A program made the position numbers and the translations under genes. From Planctomycetota bacterium (GTDB taxonomy: Bacteria > Planctomycetota > UBA1135 > UBA2386): 36,597 nucleotides of DNA. Position 1 is the first letter of the stretch, and each line of letters begins with the position of its first letter. The stretch spans positions 1 to 36,597 of the forward strand of contig JALORC010000076.1 in assembly GCA_025459175.1 (NCBI GenBank), read 5' to 3'. The notes under the pieces are model-generated. The model had not been told where the DNA came from. It was given only the letters and a program-made list of their open reading frames with translations, and searched no databases. This document shows, in pieces, positions 7,808-15,600 of this stretch.

Positions 7808-10800
7808 ATGCCGGATCGCTCGCATCAACTGTTCGAGATCAGCTGGGAAGTGTGCAACAAGGTCGGCGGCATCCACACGGTGCTGACGAGCAAGGCCGTC
7901 ACCGCGGTCGAGCACTACGGCGATGACTACATCACGATCGGCCCGCAGCTGCTGGGCGGCACCGGTGTGCAGCCGCCGTTCGACGAGGAGCCCGGCTTCG
8001 AGGAGTTCATCCAGAGTTGCCGCAGCATCGGGGTGCCGGTCCGCATCGGCCGCTGGCGCATCCCCGGGCGGCCGCGTTGCATCCTGGTCGGCTTCTCGGG
8101 GCTCTACGAGCAGAAGAACGCGATCCTGGCCGGGCTGTGGGAGCGGCACCGCGTCGACTCGATCGCCGGCGACTGGGACTACGTCGAGCCGGTGCTGTTC
8201 TCGATCGCGGCCGGCATGGTCATCGAGCGCTGGTGGGAGGAGTTCCTCGCCCCGTTCCATCGCCGCGCGGTGGTGCAGGCGCACGAGTGGATGACCGGCG
8301 CGTCGCTGCTCTACCTGCAGGAACGCATCCCGAGCATCGGCACGGTGTTCACCACCCACGCGACGATGCTCGGGCGCGCGCTGGCGTCGCTCGGCATCAC
8401 GCCGGACCCGACCGCGGCCGACAAGGGCCTCGGCGGCAAGTCGGTCGACGAGCTGGCGCGCGCGCACGGCGTGCAGGCCAAGCACTCGCTGGAAGGGGTC
8501 TGCGCGCGCAAGGCCGACGTGTTCACGACCGTGAGCTCGATCACCGCCGCGGAGGCCGAACTGCTGCACGTGCGCAAGGTCGAACCGCTGTTGCCCAACG
8601 GCATCGACCTCGCCGTCGTCGACGAACTCGCCGCCGGCGATCGTGGCAAGACGCGCGCCGAACTGGCCCGGGTCGCCAAGGCGATGCTCGGCGAGGACGT
8701 CGCCGACGCGTCGTTCTTCGCGCTCGCCGGCCGCTACGAGTTCCACAACAAGGGCATCGAGCTGCTGCTCGACGCCCTGGCGCAGATGCAGGGCAGCAAG
8801 GGCCGGCGCGTGGTCGCGTTCCTGCTGGTGCCGGCGGGCAACTCCGGCGTGCGCGGCGAACTGATGGAGCGGCTCGCCAACGGCAACGGCAGCGGTCCGA
8901 TCGGCCTGTGCACGCACAACCTGTTCGACGAAGAGCGCGATCCGGTGCACGTGCACTGCAAGCGGGTCGGGCTCGACAACCGCCTCGGCAGCCGCATCAA
9001 GGTGGTGCAGGTCCCGATCTACCTGCGACCCGACGACGGCTTGTTCGGCCGCGAGTACGAGGCGGTGCTGGCGGCGATGGACCTCGGTGCCTACCCGAGC
9101 TACTACGAACCGTGGGGCTACACGCCGCAGGAGGCGCTGGCGGTCGGCGTGCCGACCATCACCACCGACCTCGCCGGGTTCGGCCGGTGGGCGAAGAGCG
9201 CCGGGCTCGGCCCGCAGGACGGCATCACCGTGCTGGCGCGCGAACGGGTGCCCTACAAGGACGTCACCACCGCGACCGTCGACGCGATCGAGGGCTTCCT
9301 CGACCAGAAGGTCGACGTCGAGAAGATGCGCCAGCGCTGTCGCGCCGCGGCCGGCCGCACCGCGTGGAAGGACCTGTTCGCGAACTACCAGCAGGCCTAC
9401 CAGAAGGCGATCGCGGCGGTGCAGCTGCGCAGCACGACCGGCGTCGTGCAGTTCCGGTTGCCGCGGCGCGCGCTGCCGTCGCCGGGCTCCGGCACCACCC
9501 CGCGCCTGACGCCGTTCGAGGCCTCGACGACGCTGCCGCAGGCGCTGCGCGGTCTCGAGCGCCTGGCCCGCAACTTCTGGTGGGTGTGGAACGGCGGCGT
9601 GCGCTCGCTGTTCGAGGAACTCGCGCCGGGCTTCGGCCGCAACGGCGAGAACCCGGTCGCCTTCCTGCAGAGCGTCGGCCTCGAGGCGCTCGACAAGAAG
9701 GCGCGCGACCCGGACTACCTGCGCCGGCTGCAGGCCGCGTGCAAACGCTTCGACGCCTACATGGCGACACAGAGCCAGTCGATGCCGCTGCGCGATGGTC
9801 CCGGTGCGGCGGCGATCTCGCCGGCGCACCCGATCGCCTACTTTTCGGCCGAGTTCGGCGTGCATCACTCGCTGCCGATCTACAGCGGTGGCCTCGGCAT
9901 CCTCGCCGGCGACCATCTGAAGGCGGCCAGCGACCTCAACGTGCCGCTGGTCGGCGTCGGTCTGTTCTACCGGTTCGGCTACATGAGCCAGCAGCTGTCG
10001 ATGGACGGCCAGCAGGTCGCCGCCGACCTCGAGAACCGTCCGCAGAAGCTGGCGATCGAGATCGTGCGCACCGCCGACGGCCGACCGCTCGAGGTCTCGC
10101 TGCCGCTGCCGGGCCGCGAACTGCACCTGCGCGCGTGGAAGGCGATGGTCGGCCGCATCCAGCTGTTCCTGCTCGATGCGAACCTGCCGCAGAACCGCCC
10201 CGAGGACCGCGACATCACGCGCAACCTCTACGGCGGCGACGTCGAGACCCGCATCCAGCAGGAGATCGTGCTCGGCCGCGGCGGTGTGCGGCTGTTGCGG
10301 GCGATGAACATCCGCCCGTCGGTCTTCCACATGAACGAGGGGCACGCGGCGTTCCTGACGCTGGAACGCACCAGCCGGCTGGTGCGCGGCGAGGGCCTGC
10401 CGTTCGAGGCCGCGCGCGAATACGTCGCGCAGACGACGCTGTTCACGACCCACACGCCGGTGCCGGCCGGTCACGATCGGTTCGCCGAGGACCTGGTGCG
10501 GCGCTACTTCGGCGATGCCGAGGAATGGGTCGGGTTGCCGTGGGACCGCTTCTTCGCCCTCGGTCAGGCCAGCGGCGGCACCAGCGAGTTCAACATGACC
10601 TACCTGGCGATGAACTTCGCCGGGTTCGTCAACGGCGTCAGCCGCCTGCACGGGCTCGCCTCGCAGAAGCTGCTGCACGCGTTCTGGCCGGGCCTGCTCG
10701 AGAGCGAGGTGCCGGTCGGTTCGATCACCAACGGCGTGCACCTGGCCACCTGGACGCAGTCCGGCATCGTGCGGCTGCTGCGCGGCGACGACGACACCGT

Positions 10801-12037
10801 GCGCCCCGCCGACTTCGGCAACGCGGCCCGGATCGCGCCGCGCGACCTGTGGCGGGTGCGGCAGGCCAACAAGGGGCTGATGCTCGACACGGTGCGGGCG
10901 GCGCTGACCAAGGCGTTCCACGCCCGCGGCGACAGCCCGGTGCTGCTGAGTGCGATGCTGGCCGGGCTCGACGACAAGGCCCTCTACCTCGGGTTCGCAC
11001 GGCGGTTCGCGCCGTACAAGCGCGCGCACCTGCTGTTCAGCGATCCGGAGCGGCTGAAGCGGATCCTCAACCTCGCCGATCGGCCGGTGCGGATCGTCGT
11101 GTCCGGCAAGGCCCACCCGCGCGACAAGATGGGCCAGGACATCCTGAAGTCGATCGTGCAGATCGCGCGCTCGCCGGACTTCCTCGGCAAGGTCCTCTTC
11201 GTCGAGGACTACGACATGGCGGTGGCGCGGGCGCTGGTGCAGGGTGTCGATGTCTGGGTCAACACCCCGACCCGGATGGAGGAGGCCAGTGGCACCTCGG
11301 GCATGAAGGCGGCCGCCAACGGCGTGCTCAACCTGTCGATCGCCGACGGCTGGTGGCCGGAGGCCGCCGACGGCGGCAACGGCTGGACGATCGGCGGCAG
11401 CCAGGTCTACGGCATCACCGAGCTGCAGAACCAGGCCGACGCGACCGCGCTCTACCGGCTGCTCGAGGAAGAGCTGGTGCCGACCTACTTCTCGCGCGAC
11501 GGCGGCGGCGTGCCGACCGCGTGGGTCGACATGATGAAGCACTGCCTCGAGACGGTGCCGACGTTGTTCAACACCGACCGCATGGTGCAGGACTACGTGA
11601 CCCAGGCCTACCGCCCGCTGGCGGCCAACTACTTCCTGCAGCAGGCGGAGAAGAAGTCGCCCGCGCGCGAACGAGCCAAGGAGTTCCTGCGCATCCGTTC
11701 CGGCTTCGAGAAGCTGAAGATCACCGCCGCGACCACGGTGGAGATGCAGGACTTCAAGGTCGGTCAGCACCTCGACGTGCACCTCGAACTCGACCTCGGT
11801 GCGCTCGCCCCCGGCGACGTGCTGGTCGAACTGGTGGTGACGCGCGGCGAGGCGCCGGCGAGCGAGACGATCGTCGTGCCGCTGCAGCACCGCGGCAGCA
11901 AGGCCGGCACCGTGCACACCTTCGACGGCGGCTATCGCGTCGAACTCGCCGGTCACTACACGCACGGCATGCGGGTGCGGGTGGCCGGCCACGTGCGTCA
12001 CGACGCCAAGGTGCGCGGGCTGGTGCTCTGGGCTTGA
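7808..12037 (+). CDS. Glycogen synthase (GT3) - alpha-glucan phosphorylase (GT35) fusion
   Basis: 1409 residues. Residues 1 to about 555 resemble eukaryote-type GT3 glycogen synthase: FEISWEVCNKVGGIHTVL at the N-terminus, HEWMTGA (159-165), LPNGI, GRYEFHNKG, and the E-x7-E pair Glu434/Glu442 in YEPWGYTPQE. A Pro-rich linker leads to a DUF3417-type N-domain (from about 566, FWWVWNGG) and a short-type alpha-glucan phosphorylase with AYFSAEFG (from about 677), FHMNEGH, and the PLP lysine Lys1167 in GTSGMKAA. A C-terminal beta domain (about 1302-1409) ends the protein. One chain would both extend glycogen and release glucose-1-phosphate. Such fusions are known from Bacteroidetes and some other phyla. 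Upstream GlgC suggests ADP-glucose as donor, whereas GT3 relatives use UDP-glucose; this is unresolved. The start ATG sits two bases after the GH57 stop. Confidence 0.92.
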   Translation: MPDRSHQLFEISWEVCNKVGGIHTVLTSKAVTAVEHYGDDYITIGPQLLGGTGVQPPFDEEPGFEEFIQSCRSIGVPVRIGRWRIPGRPRCILVGFSGLYEQKNAILAGLWERHRVDSIAGDWDYVEPVLFSIAAGMVIERWWEEFLAPFHRRAVVQAHEWMTGASLLYLQERIPSIGTVFTTHATMLGRALASLGITPDPTAADKGLGGKSVDELARAHGVQAKHSLEGVCARKADVFTTVSSITAAEAELLHVRKVEPLLPNGIDLAVVDELAAGDRGKTRAELARVAKAMLGEDVADASFFALAGRYEFHNKGIELLLDALAQMQGSKGRRVVAFLLVPAGNSGVRGELMERLANGNGSGPIGLCTHNLFDEERDPVHVHCKRVGLDNRLGSRIKVVQVPIYLRPDDGLFGREYEAVLAAMDLGAYPSYYEPWGYTPQEALAVGVPTITTDLAGFGRWAKSAGLGPQDGITVLARERVPYKDVTTATVDAIEGFLDQKVDVEKMRQRCRAAAGRTAWKDLFANYQQAYQKAIAAVQLRSTTGVVQFRLPRRALPSPGSGTTPRLTPFEASTTLPQALRGLERLARNFWWVWNGGVRSLFEELAPGFGRNGENPVAFLQSVGLEALDKKARDPDYLRRLQAACKRFDAYMATQSQSMPLRDGPGAAAISPAHPIAYFSAEFGVHHSLPIYSGGLGILAGDHLKAASDLNVPLVGVGLFYRFGYMSQQLSMDGQQVAADLENRPQKLAIEIVRTADGRPLEVSLPLPGRELHLRAWKAMVGRIQLFLLDANLPQNRPEDRDITRNLYGGDVETRIQQEIVLGRGGVRLLRAMNIRPSVFHMNEGHAAFLTLERTSRLVRGEGLPFEAAREYVAQTTLFTTHTPVPAGHDRFAEDLVRRYFGDAEEWVGLPWDRFFALGQASGGTSEFNMTYLAMNFAGFVNGVSRLHGLASQKLLHAFWPGLLESEVPVGSITNGVHLATWTQSGIVRLLRGDDDTVRPADFGNAARIAPRDLWRVRQANKGLMLDTVRAALTKAFHARGDSPVLLSAMLAGLDDKALYLGFARRFAPYKRAHLLFSDPERLKRILNLADRPVRIVVSGKAHPRDKMGQDILKSIVQIARSPDFLGKVLFVEDYDMAVARALVQGVDVWVNTPTRMEEASGTSGMKAAANGVLNLSIADGWWPEAADGGNGWTIGGSQVYGITELQNQADATALYRLLEEELVPTYFSRDGGGVPTAWVDMMKHCLETVPTLFNTDRMVQDYVTQAYRPLAANYFLQQAEKKSPARERAKEFLRIRSGFEKLKITAATTVEMQDFKVGQHLDVHLELDLGALAPGDVLVELVVTRGEAPASETIVVPLQHRGSKAGTVHTFDGGYRVELAGHYTHGMRVRVAGHVRHDAKVRGLVLWA

Positions 12038-12082
12038 GATGCGGAACGGGCGACCGGCGGTCCGCTGCCGGTCGCCGAGCGC

Positions 12083-12088
12083 TATCGT
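12083..12088 (+). promoter_or_regulatory. Possible -10 element (TATCGT) for the DUF72 gene
   Basis: TATCGT ends seven bases before the in-frame GTG at 12096, so a transcript starting at the usual distance would be leaderless. No convincing -35 is visible. A nearly identical TATCGT lies upstream of der. Confidence 0.25.
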
Positions 12089-12095
12089 CGGCAGG

Positions 12096-12800
12096 GTGAC
12101 AGGTCGCGCCAAAGGCAGTCTCCACGTCGGCACCAGTGGCTTCAGCTACGACGAGTGGCGACCGGCCTTCTATCCCGCGGGCCTGAAGAAGGACGCGATG
12201 CTCGCCTACTACGCCGAGCAGCTGCCGGCGGTCGAGCTCAACAACACCTTCTACCGGCTGCCGAACGCAAAGATGACGGCGAAGTGGCGCGCGGCGGTGC
12301 CCGACACGTTCCGGTTCGTGGTCAAGGCGAGCCAGCGTCTGACCTGGACGCAGAAGCTGGTCGACTGTGGCGAGCTGCTCGGCGTGATGTTCGCCGCGCT
12401 GGAGCCGCTGGGGCCACAGCTCGGTTGCGTGTTCTATCAGGTGCCGAAGTGGGTGAAGAAGGACACCGCGATCCTGCGCGACTTCCTGGCCTTGCAGCCG
12501 CGCGGCATCCGGGTGGCGTTCGAGTTCGCGGACGCGAGCTGGTACGAGCACGATGCGCTGGCCGTGCTGCGCTCCGGCAACGTCGCGATCGTCGCCAGCG
12601 ACAAGGACGATGCACCGCGGCCCGAGCTGCACGACACCGCGGACTGGACCTACCTGCGCTTGCGGCGCGCCGCGTACAGCGACGCCGAGTTGCTCGGCTG
12701 GCGCGAACAGGTCCGGGCCCGCGGCGATGCGTTCGTGTTCTTCAAACACGAGGACAGCTGCGCCGGGCCGGCGTTGGCACGGCGCTTCCTCGATCTCTGA
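12096..12800 (+). CDS. DUF72 (YecE-like) family protein
   Basis: 234 residues from the GTG at 12096. An ATG at 12039, one base after the fusion gene, would add 19 residues of Arg-rich, low-homology sequence; the family normally begins a few residues before the VGTSGFSYDEW motif, which favours the later start. Other family features are LNNTFYRLP, FRFVVKASQRLTW, FEFADASWY, and YLRLR followed by VFFKHEDSCAGPALARRF at the end. DUF72 proteins form a TIM-barrel-like fold of unknown biochemical function. It lies between the glycogen operon and ku; a functional link with either is not established. Confidence 0.85.
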   Translation: MTGRAKGSLHVGTSGFSYDEWRPAFYPAGLKKDAMLAYYAEQLPAVELNNTFYRLPNAKMTAKWRAAVPDTFRFVVKASQRLTWTQKLVDCGELLGVMFAALEPLGPQLGCVFYQVPKWVKKDTAILRDFLALQPRGIRVAFEFADASWYEHDALAVLRSGNVAIVASDKDDAPRPELHDTADWTYLRLRRAAYSDAELLGWREQVRARGDAFVFFKHEDSCAGPALARRFLDL

Positions 12801-12848
12801 CCTGCCGGTGCGGGGGAACAACCCGATGGCGCGGACCGATGGGGATGC

Positions 12849-12857
12849 TGGTATCCT
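12849..12857 (+). promoter_or_regulatory. Extended -10 promoter element upstream of ku
   Basis: TGGTATCCT matches an extended -10 (TGn then TATCCT) 30 bases before the ku ATG, and GAGG at 12875-12878 gives a ribosome site with nine-base spacing. This would drive the ku-ligase-MerR/TPR operon. Confidence 0.35.
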
Positions 12858-12887
12858 CCCGCGTCTCCGCCGTCGAGGCTCGATCCA

Positions 12888-13793
12888 ATGGCCGCACCGT
12901 CCCGCACGTCCTGGAAAGGGTTCCTGAAACTCAGCCTGATCTCGGTGCCGGTGAAGGCCTTCACCGCCAACGAGACTTCCGGCGAGGTGCACCTGAACCA
13001 GCTGCACAAGGACTGCAACAGTCGCGTCAAGTACGTGAAGGTGTGCCCCGAGCACGGCGAGCTGAAGAGCGAGAGCATCGTCAGCGGCTACGAGCACCAG
13101 AAGGACCAGTACGTCGTCGTCGACCCCGACGAACTCGACAAGCTGCGCACCAAGACCGACCGCGCGGTCAGCATCGACGGCTTCATCCCGCACGACGCGA
13201 TCGACGGCACCTACTTCGCGGGCAAGGCCCACTACCTGCTGCCGGACGGCATCGCCGGTTCGCGGCCCTACGCCTTGTTGCGCGACGGCATGCGGCAGAA
13301 CGGCGTCTGTGCGATCGCGCAGGTGGTGATGACCGGGCGCGAGCAGCTCGTGTTGCTGCGGCCGCAGGGCAAACTGCTGGTGATGACCGGGCTGCTCTAC
13401 CCGCAGCGCGTGCGCAAGCCCGCCGACTTCGAGAGCGAGGTCGAGGACATCGCGTTCAAGCCGGAGGAGATCGCGCTGACCAACACGTTGATCACCGCCT
13501 CGAAGCTGGCGACCTTCGACTTCGACAGCTATCAGGACCAGTACGTCACCAAGCTCAAGCGCCTGATCGCGTTGAAGGTCGACGGCAAGGACGTGGTGCA
13601 GGCCCCGGACCACGAGGAGCCGAAGATCCTCAATCTGATGGATGCGCTGAAGAAGAGCGTCGCCGAGGCGCAGGCGCGACTGGCGGGTGGTGGTGATGCC
13701 GCCGCGGCTGCACCGGCGGCCGTCGCGGACAGCGAGGCCAAGCTGGCGCCGAGCACCGGCCGCAAGAAGGGATCGCGCAAGGTCGAGGGGTGA
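12888..13793 (+). CDS. ku: Ku protein for non-homologous end joining
   Basis: 301 residues. Bacterial Ku homodimers form a ring on DNA double-strand ends and recruit LigD. The N-terminus WKGFLKLSLISVPVKAF is the typical Ku opening. HKDCNSRVKYVKVCPEHGEL contains a Cys/His cluster that may bind zinc, followed by the common IVSGYEH motif. The core beta-barrel region continues to about 215. The Leu-rich segment near the C-terminus (ILNLMDALKKSVAEAQARL) matches the minimal LigD-interacting region, and a Lys/Arg-rich tail (KKGSRKVEG) follows an Ala-rich linker; such basic tails aid DNA binding in other Ku proteins. The stop overlaps the ligase start (GTGA), indicating translational coupling. Confidence 0.95.
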   Translation: MAAPSRTSWKGFLKLSLISVPVKAFTANETSGEVHLNQLHKDCNSRVKYVKVCPEHGELKSESIVSGYEHQKDQYVVVDPDELDKLRTKTDRAVSIDGFIPHDAIDGTYFAGKAHYLLPDGIAGSRPYALLRDGMRQNGVCAIAQVVMTGREQLVLLRPQGKLLVMTGLLYPQRVRKPADFESEVEDIAFKPEEIALTNTLITASKLATFDFDSYQDQYVTKLKRLIALKVDGKDVVQAPDHEEPKILNLMDALKKSVAEAQARLAGGGDAAAAAPAAVADSEAKLAPSTGRKKGSRKVEG

Positions 13794-14728
13794 GCGGCAC
13801 CGTGGGCACTGTGCCGAACGTGTTGCCGGCGCGGATCGAGCCGATGCTGTGCCGCAGCGCGCGGCCGTTCGACTCGCCGGCGCACCTGTTCGAGGTGAAG
13901 TGGGACGGCGTGCGCGCGCTGGCGTTCGTCGAGGCGGGGCAGTGGCGCCTGCAGGGCCGTCGCCGCGCCGGTCTGGCCAGCCGCTATCCGGAACTCGCCC
14001 TGCTGGCCCGGCTGCCGTCCGGCACCGTGCTGGACGGGGAGCTGGTGGTGTTGCAGCCCGACGGGCGCCCCGACTTCGCCGCTGTCGTCGGCCGCGAGAA
14101 CGGTTCCGCGGCGCGGGCCGCCGACGCGGCGCGCCTGAAGCCGGTGGTCTACGTGGTCTTCGACCTGCTCTGGGAGCGCGGCGAGTCGCTGCTGGCGCGA
14201 CCGTTGCGCGAACGGCGCCAGCGTCTGCACGCCTGCGTCGCCGGGCTCGATCCGCGGCGGGTGTTCGCCGCCGAGGGGGTCGAAGGGGCGGGGCTGGCGC
14301 TGTTCGCGGCGGTGCAGCAACGCGCGCTCGAAGGGGTCGTCGCCAAGGAGCTCGACGCCCCGTACCGACCGGGCGAACGTTCGGCCGCCTGGCAGAAGAT
14401 CAAGGCGCTGCAGAGCGTGCACTGCCTGATCCTCGGCTTCGAACCCGCCGGCGACGACGACTTCCGGTCGCTGATCGTGGCCAGCGACTTCGGTGGTGAA
14501 CTGCGTTGCGTCGGCAAGGTCGGCTCGGGCATCGGCGAGGCCGAGCGCCGCGACCTGCGGGCGCGGCTGTTCACGCGCCGGGTGGCGCGGCCGTTGCTCG
14601 ATGCCGGCATGCCCGGGGTCTGGGTCGAGCCCGGTCTGTACTGCACCGTGCAGTTCCTCGAGCGCATGCCGAGCGGCGCGCTGCGGGCGCCGGTGTTCGT
14701 GGCTCTGCACGACGGGAGTGACTCGTGA
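13790..14728 (+). CDS. ligD: ATP-dependent DNA ligase, LigD ligase-domain type, stand-alone
   Basis: 312 residues, the size of a LigD ligase domain alone. All adenylation motifs are intact: nucleophile Lys37 in FEVKWDG, Glu84 in LDGELV, FDLL at 124-127, Glu181/Lys186 in EGVVAK, and motif V WQKIK (Lys203, Lys205). The OB-fold follows from about 210 to the end, including LGFEPAG, VGKVGSG and VEPGLYCTVQFLE. It would seal nicks and breaks using ATP. It starts by a GTGA overlap with ku and ends by the same overlap with the MerR-TPR gene. It carries no polymerase or phosphoesterase domain; those are encoded by the convergent gene at 15601-17640, whose own ligase domain has lost its catalytic residues. 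Confidence 0.93.
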   Translation: MSGTVGTVPNVLPARIEPMLCRSARPFDSPAHLFEVKWDGVRALAFVEAGQWRLQGRRRAGLASRYPELALLARLPSGTVLDGELVVLQPDGRPDFAAVVGRENGSAARAADAARLKPVVYVVFDLLWERGESLLARPLRERRQRLHACVAGLDPRRVFAAEGVEGAGLALFAAVQQRALEGVVAKELDAPYRPGERSAAWQKIKALQSVHCLILGFEPAGDDDFRSLIVASDFGGELRCVGKVGSGIGEAERRDLRARLFTRRVARPLLDAGMPGVWVEPGLYCTVQFLERMPSGALRAPVFVALHDGSDS

Positions 14729-15573
14729 GGGACGATCCCGAACGCAACTTCGACCTCGCCGAGCTCGCCGAGTTCTGCGGCCTGCCCCTGCGCACGCTGC
14801 GCGGCTTCGTCGAGCGCCAGCTGCTGCTGCCGTCCGCGGGCGCAGGCGCTCGCTTCGGCTTCCGCGCGGTCGGCCAGGCGCGGGTGCTGGCCGAGCTGTG
14901 GCGCGAGGGCTGGGCCCCGGCGCGGATCCAGCGCGCGCTGCGACTCGCGCGCACCGTGGTCCCCGACCACGAAGCGGCGCTGACCGGGCTGCAGGCGAGC
15001 ATCGGCCAGCGCCGCCTCGTCGTGCGCACGCCGGACGGCCGCCTGGTCGAGCCGAACGGCCAGCTGTGGTTCGACTTCGCCAACGGGCACGGCGCCGGTG
15101 ATCGCCTGCCGCAGCTGCGTTCACCGCAGGACTGGTTCGCCGCCGGCGTCGATGCGGAGGCCGCCGGTCGCTTCGACGACGCGATCCGGGCCTACGAACA
15201 CGCGCTGCCGGCGGCAACCGCGGACGTGCACTTCAATCTCGGCAACTGCTACTTCACGCAGCGGCAGCGCACCGCGGCGTGCCGGCAGTTCGAGGCCGCG
15301 ATCCAGCTGGCCCCGGACTTCGCCGAGGCGTGGAACAACCTGGGCATCGCCCGGGGCGCCCTCGGCGAACGCCGCGCCGCGATCGATGCGCTGCACCAGG
15401 CACTGCGCCTCGTGCCGCACTACGCCGATGCCCACTACAACCTCGCCGAGGCGCTGGCGGTCACCGGCGACATCGAGGGGGCGCGGCGACACTGGCGCGC
15501 CTACCTGACCTACGACCCGAACAGCCGCTGGGCGGATCAGGTGCGCAAGCGGCTGCTGAATCACGGCGGTTGA
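14725..15573 (+). CDS. MerR-type HTH protein with TPR repeats, in the NHEJ operon
   Basis: 282 residues. The N-terminal part (about 8-75) resembles a MerR winged HTH: FDLAELAEFCGLPLRTLRGFVERQLLLPS, then a Trp-x-x-Gly segment (REGWAPARIQRAL). A middle segment RLVEPNGQLWFDF connects to three to four TPR units (about 130-275), such as VHFNLGNCYF, AWNNLGIARGALGERRAAI and AHYNLAEALAVTGDIEGA. The gene overlaps the ligase stop by GTGA, so it is made with Ku and ligase. It may regulate the operon, or be a protein-interaction partner of the repair complex; the effector is unknown. Similar MerR-TPR architectures occur in myxobacteria and planctomycetes. Family assignment is firm, role is inferred. Confidence 0.8.
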   Translation: MRDDPERNFDLAELAEFCGLPLRTLRGFVERQLLLPSAGAGARFGFRAVGQARVLAELWREGWAPARIQRALRLARTVVPDHEAALTGLQASIGQRRLVVRTPDGRLVEPNGQLWFDFANGHGAGDRLPQLRSPQDWFAAGVDAEAAGRFDDAIRAYEHALPAATADVHFNLGNCYFTQRQRTAACRQFEAAIQLAPDFAEAWNNLGIARGALGERRAAIDALHQALRLVPHYADAHYNLAEALAVTGDIEGARRHWRAYLTYDPNSRWADQVRKRLLNHGG

Positions 15574-15600
15574 CCTGGCTCGCCAGCGCGGCGACCCGGT

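Noticed and set aside
8017..12099. A 1360-codon plus-strand frame within the fusion gene
   Set aside because: Out-of-frame Arg/Ala-rich shadow of the fusion protein without recognisable domains.
7712..12133. A 1473-codon open frame on the minus strand opposite the synthase-phosphorylase fusion
   Set aside because: Arg/Ala/Val/His-rich composition with no family motifs; it is the antisense shadow of a strongly conserved gene in high-GC DNA.
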